7,247 nucleotides of DNA from positions 1 through 7,247 of the forward strand of contig CALBTS010000164.1 of the NCBI GenBank assembly GCA_937968035.1. The letters run 5' to 3'. Below are positions 1 through 6,915 of this stretch, one piece after another; positions within the stretch are counted from its first letter, which is position 1, and the number at the start of each line of letters is the position of its first letter. The position numbers and the translations under genes are program-made. The notes beneath the pieces were generated by a model, which searched no databases, had not been told where the DNA came from, and was given only the letters and a program-made list of their open reading frames with translations. The stretch comes from an uncultured Methanomethylovorans sp. GTDB taxonomy: Archaea; Halobacteriota; Methanosarcinia; Methanosarcinales; Methanosarcinaceae.

Positions 1-145
1 ATTCAGCTCCTCCATTCACGTCTAAACCATAGCGTTGAACAACAAATGCTATTTTATATTTTTTTTCAGTTTCCTTATTTTTATATAGGATCTCTGTTTC
101 TTTGTGGAACTGAGCATACGGATCACCACTAGATCTGCCTATCAT
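1..145 (-). CDS. Glycosyltransferase family 4, N-terminal fragment (runs off left edge)
   Basis: Only the first 48 codons are present. The start ATG overlaps the stop of the preceding glycosyltransferase in an ATGA arrangement, and a strong GGTGATC ribosome site sits five bases upstream, so the start is well supported. Residues 31-48 (KIAFVVQRYG...NGGAE) are the first beta strand and glycine-rich loop of a GT-B fold enzyme; this opening is typical of GT4 glycosyltransferases in capsule and O-antigen loci. It resembles the opening of the glycosyltransferase at 1202-2371 (KIAFVIPWYG...PGGAE). Family inference: transfer of a sugar from a nucleotide donor to a lipid-linked glycan in the cytoplasm or at the membrane face. 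Oddity: about 30 charged, Lys/Glu-rich residues precede the Rossmann strand, whereas such enzymes usually start right at it. There is no ATG, GTG or TTG just before the strand in this frame. Donor and acceptor cannot be told from this fragment. Confidence 0.8.
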   Translation of the reverse strand, partial: MIGRSSGDPYAQFHKETEILYKNKETEKKYKIAFVVQRYGLDVNGGAE

Positions 146-1200
146 TTATGGATCACCTTATTTAGCTGTTCTTTGAAACGATCCATTGCTTTTTCATAAC
201 TAAAGTCATTCAGTCTGATATTCTGTTTTTTGATCATTTTATCCCGGAGATTTTCGTCCGTGACAATCAAATTGATCATTTCAGCTATTTCCGGATAGCA
301 TTTCCTGTTGACCAAAATACCAGCTTCACCCATTGTATACGGTATAGCTGTGGAGTTATATGCAATAATTGGAACTCCAAAATGCATACTTTCTATCAAT
401 GGGACATTAAATCCTTCGTGTTCGCTCATACACAAAAATATATCTGCAAGCATGTAATACGCTATAAGGTCAGCAAAATCAACCATTCCAAGCAGGTACA
501 CATCTTTTATTCCCAAGTCGTTGATCAAATTCTCTAGATAGTTGTAATATCTTTCACAACCATTGAATCCGCCAATTAAAAAGAGCCTTGAATTAGGATT
601 TATCGCTTTATAGTAATAAAAACATTTGATTATGTCTTCCTGTTTTTTGTTTGGCGATATCCTGCCAACGAATAGAATATTAGTCCAGTTGTCATCATAT
701 TTATCAATGATCTTTGTGTTATGCATATCATACTTTGAAAAATCGATCAATAATGGTAAGACTCCTGTTTCCTTATATCCATTTTCTTCAAGCTCAAGAC
801 GATTATATTCTGAATCACCCAAAGCCACATCTGTTTTCTCAGCCAGCATTTTCAATTCGTTACGCCCATGCCCCAAGATCAATGCAAGGTTATCATTGAT
901 CCCATAGAAAAAATGAGGAGGAGTTATGTTGTGATACAGAAGTATCTTTCTGTCAGGTGCATTCATTACGTATTTTGAAACCTCTGAGCCGATGGACAGG
1001 TGGTAGATCAAAACATTGTTTTTAGATGATCTTTTTTTGTGCTCTAAATAATAGTTAGCGCAATCTATTGATTCATGTATATTCTGTGCAAATATCTCTG
1101 ATTCATACCCCCAGCTTTTTAAGATCTCCCTTATAAGTAACACTTCATTTCCAATTGCATCTCCGGGAGATATTGTTGGTAATATCTGATGAATTTCCAT
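142..1200 (-). CDS. Glycosyltransferase, GT4 family (GT-B fold)
   Basis: A complete 352-residue enzyme. It opens with MEIHQILPTISPGDAIGNE, a recognisable start of a GT4 subfamily common in surface-glycan loci. The N-terminal acceptor domain contains LLYHNITPP (about residues 87-95) and LGDSEYNR (about 127-134). The C-terminal nucleotide-sugar domain begins near residue 175 with ILFVGRISPNKKQEDII, which carries the phosphate-contacting Arg/Lys residues, and has the EX7E motif in EGFNVPLIE (residues 262-270). Length and motif order are normal and it looks intact. Start choice: ATG at 1200 lies one base after the upstream stop (TAA-A-ATG) and gives the family's usual N-terminus. An in-frame ATG at 1212 would add four residues (MWFK) and overlap the upstream gene by 11 bases. 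There is no clear Shine-Dalgarno site, so coupling to the upstream gene is likely. No signal peptide is seen; the enzyme is probably cytoplasmic or membrane-peripheral. The sugar specificity is unknown. Confidence 0.9.
   Translation of the reverse strand: MEIHQILPTISPGDAIGNEVLLIREILKSWGYESEIFAQNIHESIDCANYYLEHKKRSSKNNVLIYHLSIGSEVSKYVMNAPDRKILLYHNITPPHFFYGINDNLALILGHGRNELKMLAEKTDVALGDSEYNRLELEENGYKETGVLPLLIDFSKYDMHNTKIIDKYDDNWTNILFVGRISPNKKQEDIIKCFYYYKAINPNSRLFLIGGFNGCERYYNYLENLINDLGIKDVYLLGMVDFADLIAYYMLADIFLCMSEHEGFNVPLIESMHFGVPIIAYNSTAIPYTMGEAGILVNRKCYPEIAEMINLIVTDENLRDKMIKKQNIRLNDFSYEKAMDRFKEQLNKVIHK
151..157 (-). promoter_or_regulatory. Strong ribosome binding site for the terminal glycosyltransferase
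   Basis: On the minus strand this reads GGTGATC, followed by a five-base spacer and the ATG at 145. It pairs with the conserved 16S rRNA 3' tail (GAUCACC) and is the form of Shine-Dalgarno site favoured in methanogens. It lies within the last codons of the upstream glycosyltransferase gene and fixes the otherwise unusual start with its N-terminal extension. Confidence 0.7.
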
Positions 1201-1201
1201 T

Positions 1202-2371
1202 TTAAACCACATCTAATAGTTTTTCATATCTCCTTATAACCGTCTCCCAGCTATAGTTCCTGATCACATATTCCTTTCCATTTTTTGCTATCAGATCTCT
1301 CTTGGCAGGATCTGTCAGGAAATATTTGAGGCATTCTTCGAATTCATCATAATTGCTGAAATATAATCCACCGTTGCTTTTGATGCAATGGTCTTTGGTC
1401 ACTGCACAATCCGCATGCACCAGAACAGGAGTTCCACAAAGCCACGCCTCCATGATCACAATGGAGAAACTTTCATTTGTTGAAGGCATGCAGAACAATG
1501 TTGCAGCAGCATAAGCATCGAACTTATCCTCGAGAGGGACAAATCCCAGATCGATGATATCATGCATGTGTTCTTTTGGAACAGTTAGTTCTCCTTTCCC
1601 TATAAGCACCAGTTTCAGGTTTCCATCACAAGATTCTTTGTACCTGGCAAAGTATTCCATGAGCAGAGAGACATTTTTCCCAGAGTCCCTCCTGCCTGCA
1701 TATAGGAGAAAATCGTTCTTTATATCATATTTGTCCCGAAACCTCTGGGCATTATATGGAATATCTGTATCCATGCCTGCGCCCATAACTATCTGATGGC
1801 CTTTGATATCATAAATTCTGTTTGCAAGTTCTTTCTCCGGCTCAGAATTGTATATCACTGCTTTGATATCTTTGAACATCTTTTTGAAGATATGCATATA
1901 AGCATAGCTTTCATCGTGTAAGCAGGGTATCAATATCGATTTTTCAGGGTATATCAGCGAACCGTAATAGGTGGTTCCGAACATATATGGAATAAAGAAA
2001 AAATGATTATATTCATTTCCATGATCTCGTATGTATGAGTAAAGATCATCGCTGTTTATCATGTTCTCCATGTAGATCTGCTCTTCGACAGGAGAGATCC
2101 TGCAATCATTCATAAGTTTGAAATTGACCTGATCGAACTTCTTAGTATCCCTTTTACGAACACTGAATCTTCTAACAGTGATGCCATTTTCTTTATAGGT
2201 TCCTTCCTTAAAGTGATCCGTGTTCCAGTCACTTAAAAACTGTTTTACACATGTAGTTAGTATTTCAACATCCAGCCCACTCTTTTGCAGGTTTTCGGCA
2301 GTTTGCCTGCACTCCGTTTCAGCACCACCGGGAATGTCTCCATACCATGGTATAACGAAAGCTATTTTCAT
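1202..2371 (-). CDS. Glycosyltransferase, GT4 family (GT-B fold)
   Basis: A 389-residue glycosyltransferase. The N-terminal MKIAFVIPWYGDIPGGAE is the first Rossmann strand plus glycine loop. The donor domain starts near residue 220 with FLLYAGRRDSGKN (the Arg/Lys pair expected to contact the nucleotide-sugar phosphates), followed by LVLIGKGE (about 254-261) and the EX7E motif ESFSIVIME (residues 300-308) within a MPSTNES...AWLCGTPV context typical of GT4. Start choice: the ATG at 2371 starts exactly at the Rossmann strand. A TTG at 2386 is in frame and would add five residues (MLTDK), but neither has a strong ribosome site; ACTGAT just upstream of the ATG is the best partial match. A 50-base AT-rich gap separates it from the methyltransferase gene upstream, and one base separates its stop from the next glycosyltransferase. 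It probably elongates or modifies the glycan exported by the ABC transporter encoded in the same operon. The sugar donor cannot be deduced. Confidence 0.9.
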   Translation of the reverse strand: MKIAFVIPWYGDIPGGAETECRQTAENLQKSGLDVEILTTCVKQFLSDWNTDHFKEGTYKENGITVRRFSVRKRDTKKFDQVNFKLMNDCRISPVEEQIYMENMINSDDLYSYIRDHGNEYNHFFFIPYMFGTTYYGSLIYPEKSILIPCLHDESYAYMHIFKKMFKDIKAVIYNSEPEKELANRIYDIKGHQIVMGAGMDTDIPYNAQRFRDKYDIKNDFLLYAGRRDSGKNVSLLMEYFARYKESCDGNLKLVLIGKGELTVPKEHMHDIIDLGFVPLEDKFDAYAAATLFCMPSTNESFSIVIMEAWLCGTPVLVHADCAVTKDHCIKSNGGLYFSNYDEFEECLKYFLTDPAKRDLIAKNGKEYVIRNYSWETVIRRYEKLLDVV

Positions 2372-2421
2372 TTTATCAGTCAACAAATTTTATGCAATTA
2401 ATATCTAATATCAATTCTGTA

Positions 2422-3876
2422 TTATTTTTTTCCGATCATTGCATAATCCTGTTCACCGTAAAGAGTAGCATTTAGCATTTCTATGTTCCGGTTGAAAATT
2501 TCAGCCTGATATCTTTCTGCATCAGTGGAACCCTCATTTGTCACAAGTTTCTGCAATCTCATAGTTTCCGGCATAGGGGATGAAAATACAGCTTTGACTT
2601 CCCTGAAACCTGTGGATTCCAGCAGGAACCTTAAAGTTTCAGGATGAACGGGTTTGATATGAGTTAGATCAATGTAGAAATTTGCAAAGGATGAGAAAGA
2701 AAGCGGATTCACGGTTTCTGCAATGAGATAGAATCCATATTTCATCTTTTGGAAGCACAGTTTCAGTAATCTGACAAGGTATGAAGGCTCTAAGTGCTCT
2801 ACCACCTGGTCTATAAATACTCCATCCAGGCTAGCATCCTCTAACTTCTCAAGATGGTCAAATGCATCCTCCAGTTCCACCTCGAGACCTTTTGAGCGAC
2901 AGAAATCCACCATGGTCTCATCGATATCTACTCCCCTGGCACCGATTCCGTGTTTACGCATGGTTTCAAGGAACTCTCCCCTTCCAGAGCCAATATCGAG
3001 TACATTCTTACATCCTTCGAAATAACGGAGAAAGGCAGTCTGCCGTTGAGCAATATCCTCTCTGGCTCCTCGGAATCTATCCTCAAAAACAAAGTAATTC
3101 ACACCAGTGTCCAGCTGGGGTGGCTGTAACAGTTTCTCCGTTTGTGAGATTCCCTGTAAGTTCCGCTTATCAAGAGTCTGGGCAAGCCACGCCTTTTTCT
3201 CGATATCAGCATCCATTGCTGCAATAATTGAACGTATCATTGCTTCATTTTCTTTTTTCATTTCAGTTTTTAGCATGGAAAGAGTATTGTTCATATCATC
3301 TCTGAGCTGATCGACCATTTCACACAGTTTGCTGTTAACTATTATTTCATCATTTATCTGTTGCTTCAGAGCATGGAACGTGTCCTCTATATCGAACAGT
3401 CGTTCATCGGTTTCTTTGAGATCCTGTTTAATGGTTTTTGGTTCAGGAACATGCTGGTCTTTTGTTCCAAAACCTCCAATAGTATTTTCTATATTTGAAA
3501 TACGGTAAGCTGCATTATTGAGAACTTTAGCTGCATTTTGGTTGAAAGTTATCTGTTTAAAGATTATTGGGTCCACATATCTCCGGACTTCTCCATGTAC
3601 GATCTCCCTGCCTTTGATGAGCGGTTTTCCTACAATGGGACGATGAGAACTAATAACATAACTATTATTTTGAATATCAGAGTTAATGTTCAGATTGGTC
3701 AGTTCATCGGCAATTTCTCCCAATGTCTTTTTTGGATCTGAGATCATCTGCCGGGCTGCTGCATCCAATTCGGGCGGATAGGTACCTTGCTCTTTTCGCT
3801 TACTGATATTCTCCCTTATCTTTCTCATGATCTCTTCAACATTCACTTCTTCATCATGTATCTCAAAAGTATCCAT
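2422..3876 (-). CDS. Coiled-coil SAM-dependent methyltransferase of a polysaccharide locus
   Basis: A 484-residue protein in three parts. Residues 9-24 (EEVNVEEIMRKIRENI) are a predicted amphipathic helix of a kind I recognise near the N-termini of proteins in bacterial and archaeal O-antigen-type loci. Residues about 145-240 are highly charged and helical with heptad-like spacing, a likely coiled coil. Residues about 255-484 are a class I methyltransferase: YFVFEDRFRG (261-270) precedes SAM motif I VLDIGSGRGEF (292-302), the acidic GVDID (315-319) that would hold the ribose, the segment DGVFIDQVVEHL (351-362), and ETVNP...HPETL (387-415). The fold and SAM binding are clear; the acceptor is not. 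By context it methylates a sugar or the glycan end in the cytoplasm. It recalls WbdD, which joins a methyltransferase to a coiled-coil ruler, but here the coil comes before the methyltransferase and no kinase domain is seen. The gene starts 16 bases after the upstream stop, with GGGGAT as a weak, close ribosome site. Confidence 0.88.
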   Translation of the reverse strand: MDTFEIHDEEVNVEEIMRKIRENISKRKEQGTYPPELDAAARQMISDPKKTLGEIADELTNLNINSDIQNNSYVISSHRPIVGKPLIKGREIVHGEVRRYVDPIIFKQITFNQNAAKVLNNAAYRISNIENTIGGFGTKDQHVPEPKTIKQDLKETDERLFDIEDTFHALKQQINDEIIVNSKLCEMVDQLRDDMNNTLSMLKTEMKKENEAMIRSIIAAMDADIEKKAWLAQTLDKRNLQGISQTEKLLQPPQLDTGVNYFVFEDRFRGAREDIAQRQTAFLRYFEGCKNVLDIGSGRGEFLETMRKHGIGARGVDIDETMVDFCRSKGLEVELEDAFDHLEKLEDASLDGVFIDQVVEHLEPSYLVRLLKLCFQKMKYGFYLIAETVNPLSFSSFANFYIDLTHIKPVHPETLRFLLESTGFREVKAVFSSPMPETMRLQKLVTNEGSTDAERYQAEIFNRNIEMLNATLYGEQDYAMIGKK

Positions 3877-3892
3877 GTTATCCCCAACATTT

Positions 3893-5674
3893 TCATATTT
3901 CTGCCATTCTTACAACACATTCTACCTTATACGGCAGACCAGGTATCATATCTTCAAACCAGAAACAAGATTCCTGAACCATCGTAACCTCAAGGATATA
4001 TTTTCCAGGTTCCTGTGGAGGCATGATTTTCATTTCTATCATTTGATTTTCCATAGGTTCAAGTGGAACTGCCAAAGTTGAGCGAAGGCCATCATACACG
4101 ATCAGGTTGTCTTTCATATCTTTCCAATGATATGCAATATGCACAGGATTCGGAGGGATCGATGCCAGTTTATCTTTGCCATTATTTTGAACCTCTATCT
4201 CAAGAATATATTCTTCACCTACGATCATATCCTCTATTTGCTTTTTTAGTTTCATCTCTATAGCAGTTCTTTTAGGGTCAAGAGGTTTTTGAGTGAGGGT
4301 TGAAAGGATAAGATCTTTTGATACAGGACTATGAGATGCGACTGCGAAGATACTTCTTGATGCAGCCATCATTTGTTCGGTATATTCTGCAGCCAACGAG
4401 CCAATTGTATCAGTTTCAGATGCAACCCATATCACAAAATGATCGAAGACACCGGAAAGCAAAGCCTCAAGAGAATTTGGTGTATGTTCGTTTATATGCA
4501 TTATATCTTCATAGTATGTTCGTGGATTTGCTGGCAGATAGCACCCCGCTTCCTTAGCCTTGAGACGTAACTCTGGATAATATTTATGGTAGTATTCTAG
4601 ATTGGGTGCAGTATGGAGAATAAGTTTCCCATCGGGGTTAAGATGCTGTGCACACTTTTTAAGGATTTGCTCTAGAACAGGAGTTTCCACATGTTCTAAA
4701 AAATCTGTAGCAATTATCACATCAAATGTGCTTTCCATGGGATATGTAACAGCATCTTCGCACACAAAAGATAGTTTTCCTTTTATATCATCATCATTAA
4801 AAGTTTTTCGTGCAATATCGATAGCTTCTTCTGAATAATCTATTCCTGTAACATCTGCGCCCATTTTGGCAAGAGCATAACATAGTTCCCCGCGGCCACA
4901 ACCGATATCAAGGATCTTCAACCCTTTTTTTGGTTTTGCAAGAAGACACGGTATGACCAGGCGAGGATCTTCCAATTTCCTTCCACGATCACGCTTGAAA
5001 GAAACATAACCGCCGCAGTCGTTCTCAAAATATTCCTTATCGTACTCAGAGGATAAGGACAGATATTCCTGTCCTCTTTCCTTTGGAGGCATCTTTACTT
5101 TAATGAGGAGATCACCGGCATATCCTGGGATAATTGCGGCATACTCTATAAATTTGCTGTATTTTTTCATAAACTGCGTTGAGGCAAACATATTCTCATT
5201 TGACCAAAAATATCCATCAACGAGTACCCAGGTTGCTTTCCTTATTGCAAGTTCAAGGTCGTGAAAAGTTCCATCGCCATCTTGTTGACCATCGATATGA
5301 ACTAAGTCCCAGTGATTTCCAGGCAAATGGCCCATATTCTGAGTGTCTTTCATCAGGAAATCTGCATCATATCCAGTGGTTATCTTACGTGCCCATTGAA
5401 TAGCATTCTTTGCTCCCCCAAATGTTTCGGAATCATTGTCTATCCCAAGGTAACGGGCATCAGGCACCGAGTTCAAAAAAGTAATTGCACTATATCCGTA
5501 TCTGACTCCTATCTCCAAGATCGACTTGGGATCAATAGCTTTGCAAATTGCATATTTCATTCGGTAATATGGCACCCATTCTTCAAAAAGATATGCAAGT
5601 TCATCCTCTGCATAAGACCAAGATCTAAAATCGAATTCAACTGTTTTATATAGATCGAGTATATGGGAAATCAT
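3893..5674 (-). CDS. Double SAM methyltransferase with C-terminal beta-sandwich domain
   Basis: A 593-residue fusion. Domain 1 (about residues 20-195) has SAM motif ILEIGVRYGYSA (52-63), an acidic GIDND (77-81) and DLVHIDGQQ (123-131), the pattern of the Methyltransf_24-like / cephalosporin-hydroxylase-like group. Domain 2 (about 205-425) is a Methyltransf_11/23-type domain with ILDIGCGRGE (254-263), GIDYSEEAI (277-285) and FDVIIATDFLEHVE (317-330). Domain 3 (about 470-590) appears all-beta, with VGEEYILEIEVQNNG, NPVHIAYHW, YDGLRSTL and VQESCFWFED; this pattern recurs as an accessory C-terminal domain on glycosyltransferases and methyltransferases of surface-glycan loci. Both methyltransferase cores retain their glycine-rich loops, so both could be active. 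Substrates are unknown; successive methylation of one glycan, or of two positions, is inference. No signal peptide is seen. An AGAAGG ribosome site precedes the ATG, and the gene lies 41 bases after the exporter ATPase and 16 bases before the coiled-coil methyltransferase, consistent with one operon. Confidence 0.88.
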   Translation of the reverse strand: MISHILDLYKTVEFDFRSWSYAEDELAYLFEEWVPYYRMKYAICKAIDPKSILEIGVRYGYSAITFLNSVPDARYLGIDNDSETFGGAKNAIQWARKITTGYDADFLMKDTQNMGHLPGNHWDLVHIDGQQDGDGTFHDLELAIRKATWVLVDGYFWSNENMFASTQFMKKYSKFIEYAAIIPGYAGDLLIKVKMPPKERGQEYLSLSSEYDKEYFENDCGGYVSFKRDRGRKLEDPRLVIPCLLAKPKKGLKILDIGCGRGELCYALAKMGADVTGIDYSEEAIDIARKTFNDDDIKGKLSFVCEDAVTYPMESTFDVIIATDFLEHVETPVLEQILKKCAQHLNPDGKLILHTAPNLEYYHKYYPELRLKAKEAGCYLPANPRTYYEDIMHINEHTPNSLEALLSGVFDHFVIWVASETDTIGSLAAEYTEQMMAASRSIFAVASHSPVSKDLILSTLTQKPLDPKRTAIEMKLKKQIEDMIVGEEYILEIEVQNNGKDKLASIPPNPVHIAYHWKDMKDNLIVYDGLRSTLAVPLEPMENQMIEMKIMPPQEPGKYILEVTMVQESCFWFEDMIPGLPYKVECVVRMAEI

Positions 5675-5680
5675 AAAGAA

Positions 5681-5686
5681 CCTTCT
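5681..5686 (-). promoter_or_regulatory. Ribosome binding site for the double methyltransferase
   Basis: The minus strand reads AGAAGG, one mismatch from AGGAGG, followed by a six-base spacer and the ATG at 5674. It lies in the 41-base gap after the ATPase gene and supports this start. Confidence 0.5.
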
Positions 5687-5715
5687 GTATTAAATTAATT
5701 TGAATTGAGATATGT

Positions 5716-6915
5716 TTACTCATACCGGCTCATATCCAACTGTGTTTCCATTAAGAACAGACCGATATCTCTTCCCTGATTAATTACATTGAATGAATAG
5801 CATCTTTCATGCCAATCATAGTTCATTTGATAATTATGTGAGGCAATAGCCACTGTAATATCTATTTTCCCTTCAATTATCGGCATTTTCAAGATCTTAA
5901 AATCGACGTAATTCTTTCCCTTCACTTCTCCGAGTTCATATCCTTTTAACTCAGTGTTCGTTCCATAGCAATAAATGTCATTATAGTAAAAAACGATCCC
6001 TACAATTGGATCATGGACCTCTTCATGTGCAAGGAACTCTACTCTTACAGTCATAGGATCACCAGAGATTATATTTGTATTGACCTGACCCCTTTTGTCA
6101 ATGCACTTCACGGTAGTGATCTCAACAATCTTCTTTTCGACTTTAGCTTCAATAGCTTCGTTTTTCTCAATATCGCATGAATCAACAGCTCCCTCCCCAT
6201 ACACATACTTATCTATCACTTCAGCTGTATTTCCTAAAGCTACTTGCTCTCCTTTGTGCAGTAGCAAAGTCCTGTCGCAGAACCTTCTGACAGAACCAAG
6301 GTCATGGGACACAAATACTATTGTTACGCCTTCTTTGCGGTAGCTGTTCAGGACATCCAGGCATTTCTGCTGGAAATCCATGTCACCCACTGCAAGCACT
6401 TCATCCATCAGCAAAACTTCTGGATCTGTCTGGATAGCAGTGGAAAAAGCAAGTCTTACCTGCATTCCGGAAGAAAAGTTCTTTAATTTCGTATCCCTGA
6501 ACTTCTCCAGCCCTGCAAATTCCAGTATCTCATCTGTTCTTGATTTAATATCATATTTTGACATTCCCATTATAGTGCCATAGGTCTTTATGTTCTCCAA
6601 CGCTGTCATATCGGGCTGGAAACCTACGCCAAGTTCAAGGAAGGGTGTAACTTTCTTGCGGATATGTACCTCACCTGAAGAAGGGTACAGGATCCCTGCT
6701 ATTATTTTCAAAAGGGTACTTTTTCCACTTCCGTTCTCTCCGATAATACCAAAGAATTCACCTTCTTCCACATCGAAGTTAATGTCCCTTAAAGCATCGA
6801 ATACCTCATATGATTCCGGCTTGAACACTCCTGTAAGTGCCTCGAACAGTGTGGTTCGTTTTTCATGTGGGATGCGGAATGATTTTTCAAGTTTCTCCAC
6901 TTCGATCACAGGCAT
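5716..6915 (-). CDS. wzt: Polysaccharide ABC exporter ATPase with Wzt_C domain
   Basis: A 399-residue Wzt/TagH-type ATPase. The nucleotide-binding domain (about residues 1-240) has Walker A GENGSGKST (59-67), Q-loop Gln100 in GVGFQPD, ABC signature FSSGMQ (147-152), Walker B VLLMDE (167-172) and the H-loop VSHD (202-205). The N-terminal region with FRIPHEKRTTLFEAL and the LELGVGFQ segment are hallmarks of the O-antigen/teichoic-acid exporter subfamily. After a charged linker (about 245-263), residues 264-399 form a Wzt_C-type beta-sandwich. In E. coli O9a this domain binds the capped end of the glycan and licenses export; a similar role here is inferred. The start codon directly abuts the permease stop (TGAATG) and has a strong ribosome site inside the permease gene, so the two subunits are probably made in a balanced ratio. 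The protein acts at the cytoplasmic face of the membrane. All catalytic motifs are intact. The gene symbol is by homology of architecture. Confidence 0.93.
   Translation of the reverse strand: MPVIEVEKLEKSFRIPHEKRTTLFEALTGVFKPESYEVFDALRDINFDVEEGEFFGIIGENGSGKSTLLKIIAGILYPSSGEVHIRKKVTPFLELGVGFQPDMTALENIKTYGTIMGMSKYDIKSRTDEILEFAGLEKFRDTKLKNFSSGMQVRLAFSTAIQTDPEVLLMDEVLAVGDMDFQQKCLDVLNSYRKEGVTIVFVSHDLGSVRRFCDRTLLLHKGEQVALGNTAEVIDKYVYGEGAVDSCDIEKNEAIEAKVEKKIVEITTVKCIDKRGQVNTNIISGDPMTVRVEFLAHEEVHDPIVGIVFYYNDIYCYGTNTELKGYELGEVKGKNYVDFKILKMPIIEGKIDITVAIASHNYQMNYDWHERCYSFNVINQGRDIGLFLMETQLDMSRYE

Noticed and set aside
1198..1212. ATG at 1212 as start of the middle glycosyltransferase
   Set aside because: It adds only MWFK before the family's usual opening and overlaps the upstream gene by 11 bases; the ATG at 1200, one base after the upstream stop, is preferred.
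2369..2386. TTG at 2386 as start of the glycosyltransferase at 1202-2371
   Set aside because: It adds five residues before the Rossmann strand, is a rare start codon and has no better ribosome site than the ATG at 2371.
2422..2431. Run of seven T on the plus strand at the end of the coiled-coil methyltransferase gene, considered as a terminator
   Set aside because: On the coding strand this is a run of A that encodes the final lysines, and no hairpin precedes it.
2862..3227. Plus-strand open frame of 121 codons
   Set aside because: It is antisense to the methyltransferase core with SAM motif VLDIGSGRGEF; its composition is unlike a protein and no ribosome site or family was recognised.
5312..5653. 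Plus-strand open frame of 113 codons
   Set aside because: It is the complement of the first methyltransferase domain of the double methyltransferase and shows no motif of its own.
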